Assembly (NCBI RefSeq): GCF_023093535.1
Contig: NZ_CP095757.1
Location: 3,348,001-3,412,000, forward strand
DNA length: 64,000 nucleotides
Source: Halovivax limisalsi
Lineage (GTDB): Archaea > Halobacteriota > Halobacteria > Halobacteriales > Natrialbaceae
Reading direction: 5' to 3'
Positions within the stretch are counted from its first letter, which is position 1; every line of letters begins with the position of its first letter. Positions 27,981 to 37,039 of this stretch are shown here, piece by piece. The notes beneath the pieces are model-generated. The model ran no database searches and was not told where the DNA came from. It saw only the letters and a program-made list of their open reading frames with translations. Made by a program: the position numbers and the translations under genes.

Positions 27981-29179
27981 CGGTGGGTTGGCTTCGAGAC
28001 GAGGTCGAGGACGCGATAGAGGGCGTCATCGGTAGCATCAAGGACTCCTTCCTCGGGTTCGCTGACGATCTCTTCACGTCGTTGCTCGAACCGATCGTCG
28101 GCGTCGAAGCCCCGATCTCTGACTCCCGATACATCGTCATCGGCGAACCGGACAACGCCCCGTGGGACTCCCTCTACTCGGACTTCTATCTTCAGTACGT
28201 CCTGCCGCTGACGATCATGCTGTTGACCGTCGCCCTCGCGTACATCGGGCTTCGATCCGGCTCGATTAGCAACTACAAACGAAAGCGACTGCTCCGGCGT
28301 ATCGGCCTCGTATTCATGGGGACGTTCGTCTGGTTCCCGATCGTCTCGCTTCCACTCCAGTTCGTCAACGACGTCGGGCTGGCCCTGGCCCCGATCGAGG
28401 AGATGTCCGGTGGGTTCGAGGAGATGATCAAATCCGGTGTCGGCGGCCTGTTCGTCGTGCTCCTCGTCGTGATCATCTCGAACGTCTTCCTGTTCATCGC
28501 CGGGTTCATCTTCGCGATCCGCTGGCTCGGCATCGTCCTGTTGACGGTGCTGATGCCGATACTGGGGGTCCTGTGGGCGATGGACGTCTGGCCGGTCTCC
28601 CCAGCATCCCAACTCGCTCGAAGGGCAGCAGGCGTGTATCCCGGTCTCATTCTGGCGGGGATTCCAGCCGCGGTGCTCTTCCGGATCGGCTGGCAGATGG
28701 ACATCACGGCCAGCGTCGACGGCCTGTTCAGTCTGTTGCTGGGCCTCGCTCTCATTCCAGCTGCCTGTATCGCCTCGATCATGACCGTCTACTGGTCCGC
28801 GCCGGCGATGCGGGCGATCGCGCACAAGGGAGTGCACAACACGAACCCAGCGGCAGCGGGAGCAGCCGCGAAGCGTGGCGTCGGATCGGGCGTTCGCGGG
28901 GCTCGGAACGTCCACCGTGGATACGCCCAGAACGCGACGGGAGCGCTCACGAAGAGCGGACAGGCGAAGTTCGGCAGCGACGGCTCGAAGGCGTACAAAC
29001 TCGGCTCCGCCGCCAGGTCGGCCAAGAGCAACGCAGTCCGGTATAACAACCTCCGGAAGACCAAGACAGGGCGGATGCGAGACAAGGCGAAGGTGGACGC
29101 AGGAAAGACGTCGAAGATCACGAAAGCCCGATCGAAGCAGGCGTTCAGGAACACGAAAAAGAAGGTTTCTCGCTGGTGA
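27977..29179 (+). CDS. VirB6/TrbL-like polytopic membrane protein
   Basis: 400 residues if started at the TTG that overlaps the previous stop; a GTG 6 nt later is also possible. About six hydrophobic segments between residues ~72 and 275 (for example YVLPLTIMLLTVALAYIGL and FVVLLVVIISNVFLFIAGF), then a ~125-residue basic glycine/alanine/lysine-rich cytoplasmic tail. This topology and its position upstream of the VirB4-like ATPase match the inner-membrane channel proteins VirB6/TrbL of type IV secretion systems. The basic tail might contact DNA. Assignment rests on topology and context. Confidence 0.62.
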   Translation: MTVGWLRDEVEDAIEGVIGSIKDSFLGFADDLFTSLLEPIVGVEAPISDSRYIVIGEPDNAPWDSLYSDFYLQYVLPLTIMLLTVALAYIGLRSGSISNYKRKRLLRRIGLVFMGTFVWFPIVSLPLQFVNDVGLALAPIEEMSGGFEEMIKSGVGGLFVVLLVVIISNVFLFIAGFIFAIRWLGIVLLTVLMPILGVLWAMDVWPVSPASQLARRAAGVYPGLILAGIPAAVLFRIGWQMDITASVDGLFSLLLGLALIPAACIASIMTVYWSAPAMRAIAHKGVHNTNPAAAGAAAKRGVGSGVRGARNVHRGYAQNATGALTKSGQAKFGSDGSKAYKLGSAARSAKSNAVRYNNLRKTKTGRMRDKAKVDAGKTSKITKARSKQAFRNTKKKVSRW

Positions 29180-32100
29180 TTCACATGGGAGCTACCACTG
29201 ACGACGGCGAGTACAGCGCGCGACGAATTCACCACACCCTTGGCGGTACGACCGCCTTCTTCCACGGCTACTCGATCGACGAGCTACTCCTCTTCATCGG
29301 CGTGGCGTTCGTCACGCTGATCGGAGCCGCCGTCGTCCCGGCGGCGCTCACGATTCCGGTCATCGGGTTCGGCCTGATGCTTGGCCTCCTCTTAGCCATC
29401 CTCCACAAGGTCAAGCCCGCACATCTCTGGCTCACCGAGTGGCTGGCCGCTCGCCTCGGCTGGGCAATAAAGAACAAGGAGTACACGCACGGCGAGGACG
29501 ACAGCGAGGTGCGGTACCTGACCCGTCTCAACCGAGTCTATCCACACGGGATCGAGCGGACCGACGGCGCGCTCGTCGGAGCGGTGAAGATCGAACCGGC
29601 GAACATGGCGCTCGAGGACGAGGAGGCGTGGGCGAAGGCGGTCCGTTCGCTCTCCGAGTTCGTCAACGCGACGATCGACTTCCCAGCGAAGATCTACATC
29701 ACGAGTCGCGAGGTCGACCAGGACGACGTCGTCCGCGACCACCAGCACCGCCTCGGTGACGCAGACGTTCGAACGCGACCGGTGCTACGGCGACTTCTCG
29801 AGGAGTTCATCGCAAGGAACACAGACGAGAACGGCGACGTCGATTCCGAACGGACCACCAAACGCGAATACTACATCATCACCGCCGTTCGCGATCGGGA
29901 CGTCGAGAAGTTCGACGAAACCGGCGATAGTGTGCTGGCGTACTTCGCCGACATGCGAGTATTCGGGCGCCTATTCAGTCGGTTCCAGGCCGAAGGTCTC
30001 ACCGACGCTGAACGCGAGCGACTGAAAGCGGAGAAACTGGAATCGCGCCTCGCCCAGCTCCGTCGCGGCGGGTCGTCCCTCTACCGGTGTTCGGTGCACA
30101 CCGTCGACGCGTACGATCTTACCCAGGTGACCGCGGAATACTGGAACGGTCACCCCGAAACATACGGCGACATCACCGATGCGCTCGGGACGTTCCCCGT
30201 TGTTGCCCACGGGATCAGCGAAAACGTTCCGTCGAACCCGCATCCGGACGACGTCCTCGACGCCGTGGACGACGAGAAGCCGCGGGCAGGGAAAGACGCC
30301 ACCCAAACCGTGAGCTTCGACGAATCGAGCGAGTCGGAAGACGAGTGGCGATTTCCGCTCGAAGTGCTGGACGATGACGCGGAAGAGTCTATAGACGACG
30401 GCGACGGCCAGGACTTGAGTTCGCCGGAGATGCGTCTCAACGATCCGTCGACGATCCACCAATCAGTGATCGCGCCGTCGACGGTCGACTGGGAAACCAC
30501 CTACGCCGTCATCAACGACGAGACGTACGTGCGGACGTTCTGGATCGAGCAGTTCCCCGAGGAACCGCCGGACGGCATGTTCGAGCGCCTGCTCCTGGAA
30601 ACCGACCTCCAGACGGACATCAGTATCCGCCTTGACCCGTTCGACAGCCAGTCGGCCGAGGACATGATGGCCGAGTGGATCTCGGACCTCAAGGTCAACC
30701 AGCACGACTCGAACAGCCTGCAGGCCGAAGACCTCCAGGAGGACATCGACCGCGGGAAGTACATGCGCTCGCTCGTCCGGGCGAACAAGGCTTCCTTCTA
30801 CCGAGGCGGCGTCTTCATCCGCCTCTCCGCCGAGAGCCCGCAGGAACTCGACAATAAGACGACGCGACTGCGCTCGATCGTCAAGGACGCCCCCGCGAAC
30901 AGTACACTCAAGGTGGCTAACCGCTGGCAGGAGAAGGGACTGGCAACCGTGTCGCCCCTGGGTGGAAACGAACTCGGTCGCGACCGGATGTCGACGATGA
31001 CGAACCAGGCGGTCGGCGCGATGTTCCCGTTCTCGTCGAACTACATGATGATGGACGAGGGCGTCGAGTACGGCTACCACGGCCACAACGGCTCGCCAGT
31101 GCGGATCGATCCGTGGGAACTCGAGACGGGCCACAGCGAACTCGTCGTCGGGATGCCCGGCGCTGGCAAGACCTTCGGCGCGATCATGCGCCACCTCCGG
31201 ATGATGAAACGGCGCCAGGATACGATGCTCGTCCTGGTCGATCCCGTCGGCGGGTTCAAAGGAATCGCAGACGCGCTCAACGCGAAGACGATCACCGTGG
31301 GCGGCGACACGCGATTGAACCCGCTCGAGATTCGCGAGACCCCAGCGGAGATTCTCGAATCCGATGACCGAACCTCTCCGCTGTCGGCGAAGAAAGACGA
31401 GGTGCTGGCCATCCTCGAGAACTTCCTGACCGCTCGCGACATCGACCTCGGCACCGAGACGGGTGTCCTCTCGTACGTCATTGACGAGGCATACCGACAG
31501 GCCGGTGTCGTCGAGGATGACGTGAGTACGCACACGCCAGAGAACTCGCCGACGATGGCCGACGTCCACCGCGTCCTCGCTGACATTGCAGAGAACCCCG
31601 ACGACCACAACATTGCCGAGTCCGAATCCGCTCGGGAGCGGGCGATACAGTACGCCGACGAACTTGCCATCGCCTTCCAGCCGTTCCGCGAAGGCGGTTC
31701 GTATGCGAACCTATCCAAGCGATCGGAGATCGACATTCTGGAGGGGGATAACAAGGTCGTCTACATCGACCTCGGACAGATCGAGGGCACCGCTTCGGGG
31801 ATCGACCGCCAGACGTTCCTGATGCAACTCCTGCTATCGACGGTCTACCAGCAGGCGAAGAAGACCGACAAGCACGTCGAGCTCGCGATCGACGAGGCAC
31901 ACTACCTCTTCGAAGACCAGGCCAACCTCGACTTTCTCGAGACGGCATTCCGCCACCAGCGCCACGCTGGCCTCCGGATGGTCCTGCTCTCCCAGACTGC
32001 ACAGGAGTTCTACGAGACCGACCAGGCCGAGAAGATCATCAGCATGTGCCCGATCAAGGTCTTCCACAAGCTCCCCGACCTCGACGAAGAGACGGCCGAC

Positions 32101-32547
32101 AAGATCGGGCTCACTCGCGAGCAGCGCCAGTACGTCCGGGGTGCCGACGCCGGCAAAGAGGAGCTCGGCTACTCACAGGCACTCGTCTGCGTCGAAGAAC
32201 ACGGGACGTACCCGCTCCACGTCGTTTCCGACGAGTTCGAGAAGCGCGTGATCGACTACACGCCCGATGACCGGGCCATCATCGAGGAGGCGATCAACAC
32301 CGTTCCGGAGGAGCTGGTCGAATTCGAGGATTTCGTGGAAGAGGAATCGCGATGGAACGCGCTACAGAACCGGTTCGGCCTGAGCGAAGAGATGGTCGCG
32401 GAGCTGACCGAATACGATATCTCCGAGCAAGATATCGTCGAGGCGGTCACCTCGAAGATGCTCGAATCGCGGCAAGCAGCAATCGTTCGACCTGACGGCG
32501 GAGAATCGGCAGATGGGGACGTAGCAGCGGATCAGCGGGAGGAGTAG
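29176..32547 (+). CDS. virB4: VirB4-like secretion ATPase with N-terminal VirB3/PrgI-like membrane region
   Basis: 1123 residues from a GTG overlapping the preceding stop; an ATG 9 nt later is an alternative start. Residues ~35-80 hold two membrane helices (ELLLFIGVAFVTLIG, GFGLMLGLLLAILHK), resembling a fused VirB3/PrgI domain. The C-terminal half is a HerA/VirB4 motor: Walker A GMPGAGKTFG (~658), Walker B VELAIDEAHYLF (~903), then the QTAQEFYETDQ motif and a final GKEELGYSQALV region. It powers pilus assembly or DNA transfer at the membrane. It is one of the best-supported genes of the conjugation module. Confidence 0.87.
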   Translation: MIHMGATTDDGEYSARRIHHTLGGTTAFFHGYSIDELLLFIGVAFVTLIGAAVVPAALTIPVIGFGLMLGLLLAILHKVKPAHLWLTEWLAARLGWAIKNKEYTHGEDDSEVRYLTRLNRVYPHGIERTDGALVGAVKIEPANMALEDEEAWAKAVRSLSEFVNATIDFPAKIYITSREVDQDDVVRDHQHRLGDADVRTRPVLRRLLEEFIARNTDENGDVDSERTTKREYYIITAVRDRDVEKFDETGDSVLAYFADMRVFGRLFSRFQAEGLTDAERERLKAEKLESRLAQLRRGGSSLYRCSVHTVDAYDLTQVTAEYWNGHPETYGDITDALGTFPVVAHGISENVPSNPHPDDVLDAVDDEKPRAGKDATQTVSFDESSESEDEWRFPLEVLDDDAEESIDDGDGQDLSSPEMRLNDPSTIHQSVIAPSTVDWETTYAVINDETYVRTFWIEQFPEEPPDGMFERLLLETDLQTDISIRLDPFDSQSAEDMMAEWISDLKVNQHDSNSLQAEDLQEDIDRGKYMRSLVRANKASFYRGGVFIRLSAESPQELDNKTTRLRSIVKDAPANSTLKVANRWQEKGLATVSPLGGNELGRDRMSTMTNQAVGAMFPFSSNYMMMDEGVEYGYHGHNGSPVRIDPWELETGHSELVVGMPGAGKTFGAIMRHLRMMKRRQDTMLVLVDPVGGFKGIADALNAKTITVGGDTRLNPLEIRETPAEILESDDRTSPLSAKKDEVLAILENFLTARDIDLGTETGVLSYVIDEAYRQAGVVEDDVSTHTPENSPTMADVHRVLADIAENPDDHNIAESESARERAIQYADELAIAFQPFREGGSYANLSKRSEIDILEGDNKVVYIDLGQIEGTASGIDRQTFLMQLLLSTVYQQAKKTDKHVELAIDEAHYLFEDQANLDFLETAFRHQRHAGLRMVLLSQTAQEFYETDQAEKIISMCPIKVFHKLPDLDEETADKIGLTREQRQYVRGADAGKEELGYSQALVCVEEHGTYPLHVVSDEFEKRVIDYTPDDRAIIEEAINTVPEELVEFEDFVEEESRWNALQNRFGLSEEMVAELTEYDISEQDIVEAVTSKMLESRQAAIVRPDGGESADGDVAADQREE

Positions 32548-32548
32548 T

Positions 32549-33739
32549 ATGATCAGAAAACTCGCATCCAGGGTCAATCGTGCCCTCCTGGGCTCGCCGC
32601 AGTACGTCGCGACGCAGCTCGACCTCGAGGAGCCGTTCGTCCAGCAGCCGGCGGATGCACCTGGAACACTGCTCCGCATTCGCCCCTACAAGGAGAACCA
32701 GGGTGTCGTCGACGGCGCCAGCCTGCTCCAGTCCGTCCACGACGTGACGACGAACTTCCGCGGGAAGAACACGAGCGATCACCACTCGTTCGAGGTCTGG
32801 TACGACCAGGGCAAAATTGCGTTCTACATGCACGCCGCGACGGAGGCGGCCGCCGACAAGTTCCGACGCCGCGTCGGAAACAGCTACGCCAACAGCGAGG
32901 TGTTCCCCGTCGAAGACGGCTACGCGTTCCCGGTGATCGAGCCCGACGAGTACGTCGCCGGTGCGTGGATGGAGATGGAGAAGATGCCGTACTATCCGAT
33001 CCGGCATCACAACGCCGAGGGATGGGAGACGGATCCATACGGCGAGATCACCAGCGAGATGTTGTCGACCGAGGAGAGCAAGGTCGTCACCCAGGTCGTC
33101 TTTCGCCCCGCGAAGCAGACCTGGACTGATGGCGACCGGTTCAAACACAACGGCGTCGACGATCTCGCCCACAGTCTTCGGCAGGGAACCTCGGTCGGCT
33201 GGCTGAACCCGACTACGCGACCTGCCACGGCAAAAGACAAGGAGGCCGCAAAGACGATCGAACAGCAGCGTGGCTCACAGGCGTTCCACGTCAACATTCG
33301 CATCCTCGCCATCTCGGACAGTCCGGACGAAGCCGAAGCCCGGGCCCGCGGCGTCGCCGGGATGTACAGGAAGTACTACAACGCGACTACCGAGCAGGGA
33401 CTCACTGATAACCCCGTCTGGCACCATCAGGACCGGTTCCGTGTCCGTCGCTTCCGCAATCATATTCAGCGGATGGTCGAGCGTGACTGGCTGGATCGGC
33501 GCATGATCATGACCGTCGACGAGCTCGCCGGCGTCGCCCACATCCCGAACGACGATATCGAGACGCCGAAAATCGACTGGCGCTACACGCAGCGCGGCGA
33601 CCGAATCCCCGCAGACGCCGCTCGCTTCGACGACGCTTCCGACGTCCAGGAGCATTTCCAATCAGTAACCGAGGACCCCCAGGAGTCGGTGAGCGGGGAT
33701 CCTGGTGAGTCGGTACCCGAAGAACCGATCGAGGGGTGA
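32549..33739 (+). CDS. Conserved conjugation-module protein between VirB4 and the coupling ATPase
   Basis: 396 residues, ATG 2 nt after the VirB4 stop and 7 nt before the coupling protein gene, so clearly co-transcribed. Mixed alpha/beta, soluble, no membrane helix. Features include a basic N terminus (IRKLASRVNRALLG), an RGKNTSDHHSFEVWYDQGK block and a C-terminal HIPNDDIETPKIDWRY segment. I know of similar proteins or domains preceding HerA-like transfer ATPases, perhaps supplying the part that docks the coupling ATPase, but cannot name a Pfam family with confidence. Confidence 0.55.
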   Translation: MIRKLASRVNRALLGSPQYVATQLDLEEPFVQQPADAPGTLLRIRPYKENQGVVDGASLLQSVHDVTTNFRGKNTSDHHSFEVWYDQGKIAFYMHAATEAAADKFRRRVGNSYANSEVFPVEDGYAFPVIEPDEYVAGAWMEMEKMPYYPIRHHNAEGWETDPYGEITSEMLSTEESKVVTQVVFRPAKQTWTDGDRFKHNGVDDLAHSLRQGTSVGWLNPTTRPATAKDKEAAKTIEQQRGSQAFHVNIRILAISDSPDEAEARARGVAGMYRKYYNATTEQGLTDNPVWHHQDRFRVRRFRNHIQRMVERDWLDRRMIMTVDELAGVAHIPNDDIETPKIDWRYTQRGDRIPADAARFDDASDVQEHFQSVTEDPQESVSGDPGESVPEEPIEG

Positions 33740-33745
33740 AGAACC

Positions 33746-36700
33746 ATGTTCGATCGATTCACTAGCAAGGGAGACGACGAGGACGATGATCTCGACAGTG
33801 ATAGCTCGAGGGCGGGCTCAGAACAGGATAGCGAGAACGAGGACGGAGGGCCGACGACGATCACCGGAGAACCCTACGAAATCGTAGAGAGCGGCCACAC
33901 TCGTGTCGGCGGCAAGCCCGTCATCACCAGCACCGAAGACGAGGGACTCGTCGCAGGCCCACACGTTCGGACGATGTTCGAGAGCGGTCTCGACGAGCCC
34001 GAGAAGCCGATCTGGATCGGGTACGACGACGGAGCACAGACCGGCTTTCGAGAGGCACCGATCAAGTTCAACTCGCTCTTCCGGCACATCTGGATCGCCG
34101 GCACGACGGGGTACGGGAAGACGACGTGGCTCGTCAACTCGATGCTCCAGCTCGCCTACCAGGGCCACGGGTTCGTCTACTTCGATCCCAAGGGGAAGGA
34201 TTCGCGAGAGCTACTGCGTCGCCTTCCTCAAGATCGCCTCGAAGACGTCATCTGGGTCGAGCCAGGGTCGAGCGACCACGACCGGAGTATCGGACTCAAC
34301 TTCCTCGAAACGCCGGCTGCGGAGAGCGAAGCTGACCTCGAGAACGAGATCGAGAATCGCATCGAGAACCTGAAAGCGATCTTCGACACGGACGAGTACT
34401 GGGGGATCAACATGGAATCGATTACCGAGTCGATGGGTCGGGCGATGATGAAGTCCGAACGGGAGTTCTCGGTGATCGATATGTACTTCATCCTCCTCAA
34501 CGCCGAGCGCCGCCAGCAGTTCGCCGAGGAGGTCGAGGATCCGTTTATCGCCGAGTTCTGCCAGGAGATCGCGGAGATGGAAGACGACGTCGTTCGGCCG
34601 CTCACTAAGCGGATCAAGTCCTGGGTCGAGAACGCGATCATCCGTCGGATTATCGCCCGGCGGGAGAGTACAGTCGACTTCCGCGAGGTCGTCGACGAGG
34701 ACCGCATCGTGATCGTCCGAACGCCGGTCGAGAACAAGGACATCAAGAAGATGGTAACTCTGGGCGTAATGCGGAACGTCTGGTCGGCGATCCAGCGTCG
34801 ATCCTACGAGGAACGCGAGACGCCGAAGCCCTACTTCGTGTTCGCGGACGAGTTCGACGACATCGCCAGCGAGAGCCTGGACATCGAATCGATGCTCGCT
34901 CGGGCCCGATCGATGCGTCTCTCGGTCACGCTCGCCTCACAGTACCCCTCACAGCTCGAGGAGTCGGTCGTGAAGGCGATGAAGAACAACTGCGACAATC
35001 TGGTCACGTTCAGCGTCAACGACGACGAGGACGCCTCGATCCTGATGAAGCGGTTTCGTGGCTACTCGGCCGAGGACCTCATATCGACCGACCAGTACAC
35101 CGTATGGACGAAGCTACCGCTCGAAGGCGGGAAGTACTCCGAACCGGTGAAGCTCAAAACCTTCCCGCCCTATCCGCCGCTCCGATCTCACGAGGCCGTC
35201 GACGCGATTATCGAGGCAAGTCTACAGCGGTACGGCGCCGACGTCCTCACGGACCAGGAGATCCGGTCGAACCTGATCTACGGCGAGTACAACGAGATCG
35301 CCACCGCTGAAAATGACGACGAGGGAAGCGACCTGGAAGCGGACAACAAGAGCATCCCGACCGATCGGATCCTCGAAGGCGTGTTCGCCGCGCAGATTCG
35401 TTCGGAGATCGACGTCGACGAGGAGGGCTTCGTCGCGATCGAGGACGCAAAGCGCGAGATCGAGCGCCGGATGGGCGATACCGGCTACAAGTCTCAGCTG
35501 TCGAACGTCATCGAGCAGACGCTTTACGACGGACAGTACGCCGAGGTCGATCGTCGCAGCGGGCAGTCGGTCGTGAAGCTCACCAACGCTGGCCTCGTGG
35601 AACTCTTCGGCCAAGACACAGGAAGCAGCGCGAACGGCGGCAGCGACGATCATCGGATCATCCTGCAGAAGTCCTACGAGGTGTTCACAAAACTCGGGTA
35701 CGTCACCAGCCTGCCGACGCAAGAGGGTACCGAACTTGCAGATGGGATTGCCGAGCTGCCGATCGACCCGATGAATGGAGAGACACTGGCCGAGGTCGAG
35801 GCCCGTCGCGACGAACTCCGTGAAGAGTACCCCGCGCTGTGGGAGCTGAGCGGGGGTCGTCCCGTCAACATCGAAGCCGAGACATCGACGATCGAGAAGC
35901 CGAAGCAGACGTTGACGAACCTTCGGAAAGCCGTCAACGCGGACCGGTTCTGTGTATTCGCTATCAAGGACGAGAGCGCCACCAAGGACGAGTTCGCGTA
36001 CTGGGGACGACGGGGCGAGCAAGTGCTCTACGATTCATGGCGGGATGGTACCGAAACGGCGATCGATCACGACCGGCTGACGTTTGCGAGCGCCGTCGAC
36101 GACTATGGTCACCGGCACTTCTACAACACGGCATCCTTCGTGGAGTTCAGAGAGGGAGTATACGCACTCCGTCCAGCCTACGATGGCGATACCGAGCGCT
36201 CGATCACTCTGGAGTGGGTCGAGACGGACGAGGGCGTCGTTTGCAGGGATAGTAGCGGGACGATCCACGCCAAGTTCGACGACCTAGACGACCTCGAGGA
36301 GCCGTCGACGAACGCCTTCCCCGCGTACTACGAGTACGACCGTGCCGAAGGGGAGTTCATCGTCTGGGCCGAAGGCGAGAAACGTCTCTACAATTCTCGC
36401 GACGAGCTCGAGGCCGACTGGAAACGCCTCTACGCACCGTTCATCCCCGAACACGAATTCGACCGAATGCCAACGGAGGACGACTTCGCGTTCGTCGTCT
36501 TCCCCGATGGCGATAATGATGCCTTCGACGGGCCACAGATCTACAAGAAGGGGGAGATTCGGCCGCTTCATAGAGGACATGATATTGGAAATGTGCTCTC
36601 TGGAGGCGTTGTCGGTGGGGATGTGCCGGAGGCGAGTGGCGAAGAAGACTCCAATGAAGAAATCTCCGATAGCAGAAGTACGGGGACAATGATGGAGGAC

Positions 36701-36820
36701 CAGGCTGTTCTGGATCGAGATAACGCTTCCAGAGTGGATACAAAGCTTTCACAGAAGGAGATTATCAAGGAGTTTGTGAGTAAGATGGCTCGGAAGAAAC
36801 ATGAATCTGAGGGCAATTAA
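33746..36820 (+). CDS. VirD4/TraG-like coupling ATPase with long C-terminal extension
   Basis: 1024 residues. After an acidic disordered start, a FtsK/HerA-type motor: Walker A GTTGYGKTTW (~120), FDPKGKD, Walker B YFVFADEFDD (~365) and a SQYPSQLEE motif (~395), typical of type IV coupling proteins that hand DNA to the channel. No N-terminal membrane helices are visible, unlike classical VirD4. The C-terminal ~500 residues are unusual: a winged-helix-like part (~545-620) and then beta-rich repeats ending in an acidic and basic tail. They may recruit substrate. The last ~80 residues shift to a more AT-rich codon use. Last gene of the operon; no relaxase gene is visible in the window. Confidence 0.83.
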   Translation: MFDRFTSKGDDEDDDLDSDSSRAGSEQDSENEDGGPTTITGEPYEIVESGHTRVGGKPVITSTEDEGLVAGPHVRTMFESGLDEPEKPIWIGYDDGAQTGFREAPIKFNSLFRHIWIAGTTGYGKTTWLVNSMLQLAYQGHGFVYFDPKGKDSRELLRRLPQDRLEDVIWVEPGSSDHDRSIGLNFLETPAAESEADLENEIENRIENLKAIFDTDEYWGINMESITESMGRAMMKSEREFSVIDMYFILLNAERRQQFAEEVEDPFIAEFCQEIAEMEDDVVRPLTKRIKSWVENAIIRRIIARRESTVDFREVVDEDRIVIVRTPVENKDIKKMVTLGVMRNVWSAIQRRSYEERETPKPYFVFADEFDDIASESLDIESMLARARSMRLSVTLASQYPSQLEESVVKAMKNNCDNLVTFSVNDDEDASILMKRFRGYSAEDLISTDQYTVWTKLPLEGGKYSEPVKLKTFPPYPPLRSHEAVDAIIEASLQRYGADVLTDQEIRSNLIYGEYNEIATAENDDEGSDLEADNKSIPTDRILEGVFAAQIRSEIDVDEEGFVAIEDAKREIERRMGDTGYKSQLSNVIEQTLYDGQYAEVDRRSGQSVVKLTNAGLVELFGQDTGSSANGGSDDHRIILQKSYEVFTKLGYVTSLPTQEGTELADGIAELPIDPMNGETLAEVEARRDELREEYPALWELSGGRPVNIEAETSTIEKPKQTLTNLRKAVNADRFCVFAIKDESATKDEFAYWGRRGEQVLYDSWRDGTETAIDHDRLTFASAVDDYGHRHFYNTASFVEFREGVYALRPAYDGDTERSITLEWVETDEGVVCRDSSGTIHAKFDDLDDLEEPSTNAFPAYYEYDRAEGEFIVWAEGEKRLYNSRDELEADWKRLYAPFIPEHEFDRMPTEDDFAFVVFPDGDNDAFDGPQIYKKGEIRPLHRGHDIGNVLSGGVVGGDVPEASGEEDSNEEISDSRSTGTMMEDQAVLDRDNASRVDTKLSQKEIIKEFVSKMARKKHESEGN

Positions 36821-37039
36821 TTACTCGTCAATAGTTCGGAATCCGATTTCTCATTTCAATACTGGTGCGAGTTTTGTACAGATGCTAATTGATCTGTTTG
36901 ACGGTGTGTCGCATTCAGCGACGGTACGCGACCATTGTCGACCAGAATGACATTGAACCTTAGAAGCGACGACCGAGATGATAGATCGTATTGTCTCCCA
37001 AAACGGGAATGGCAACCAGCGAGATTGTCACCAACCGGC

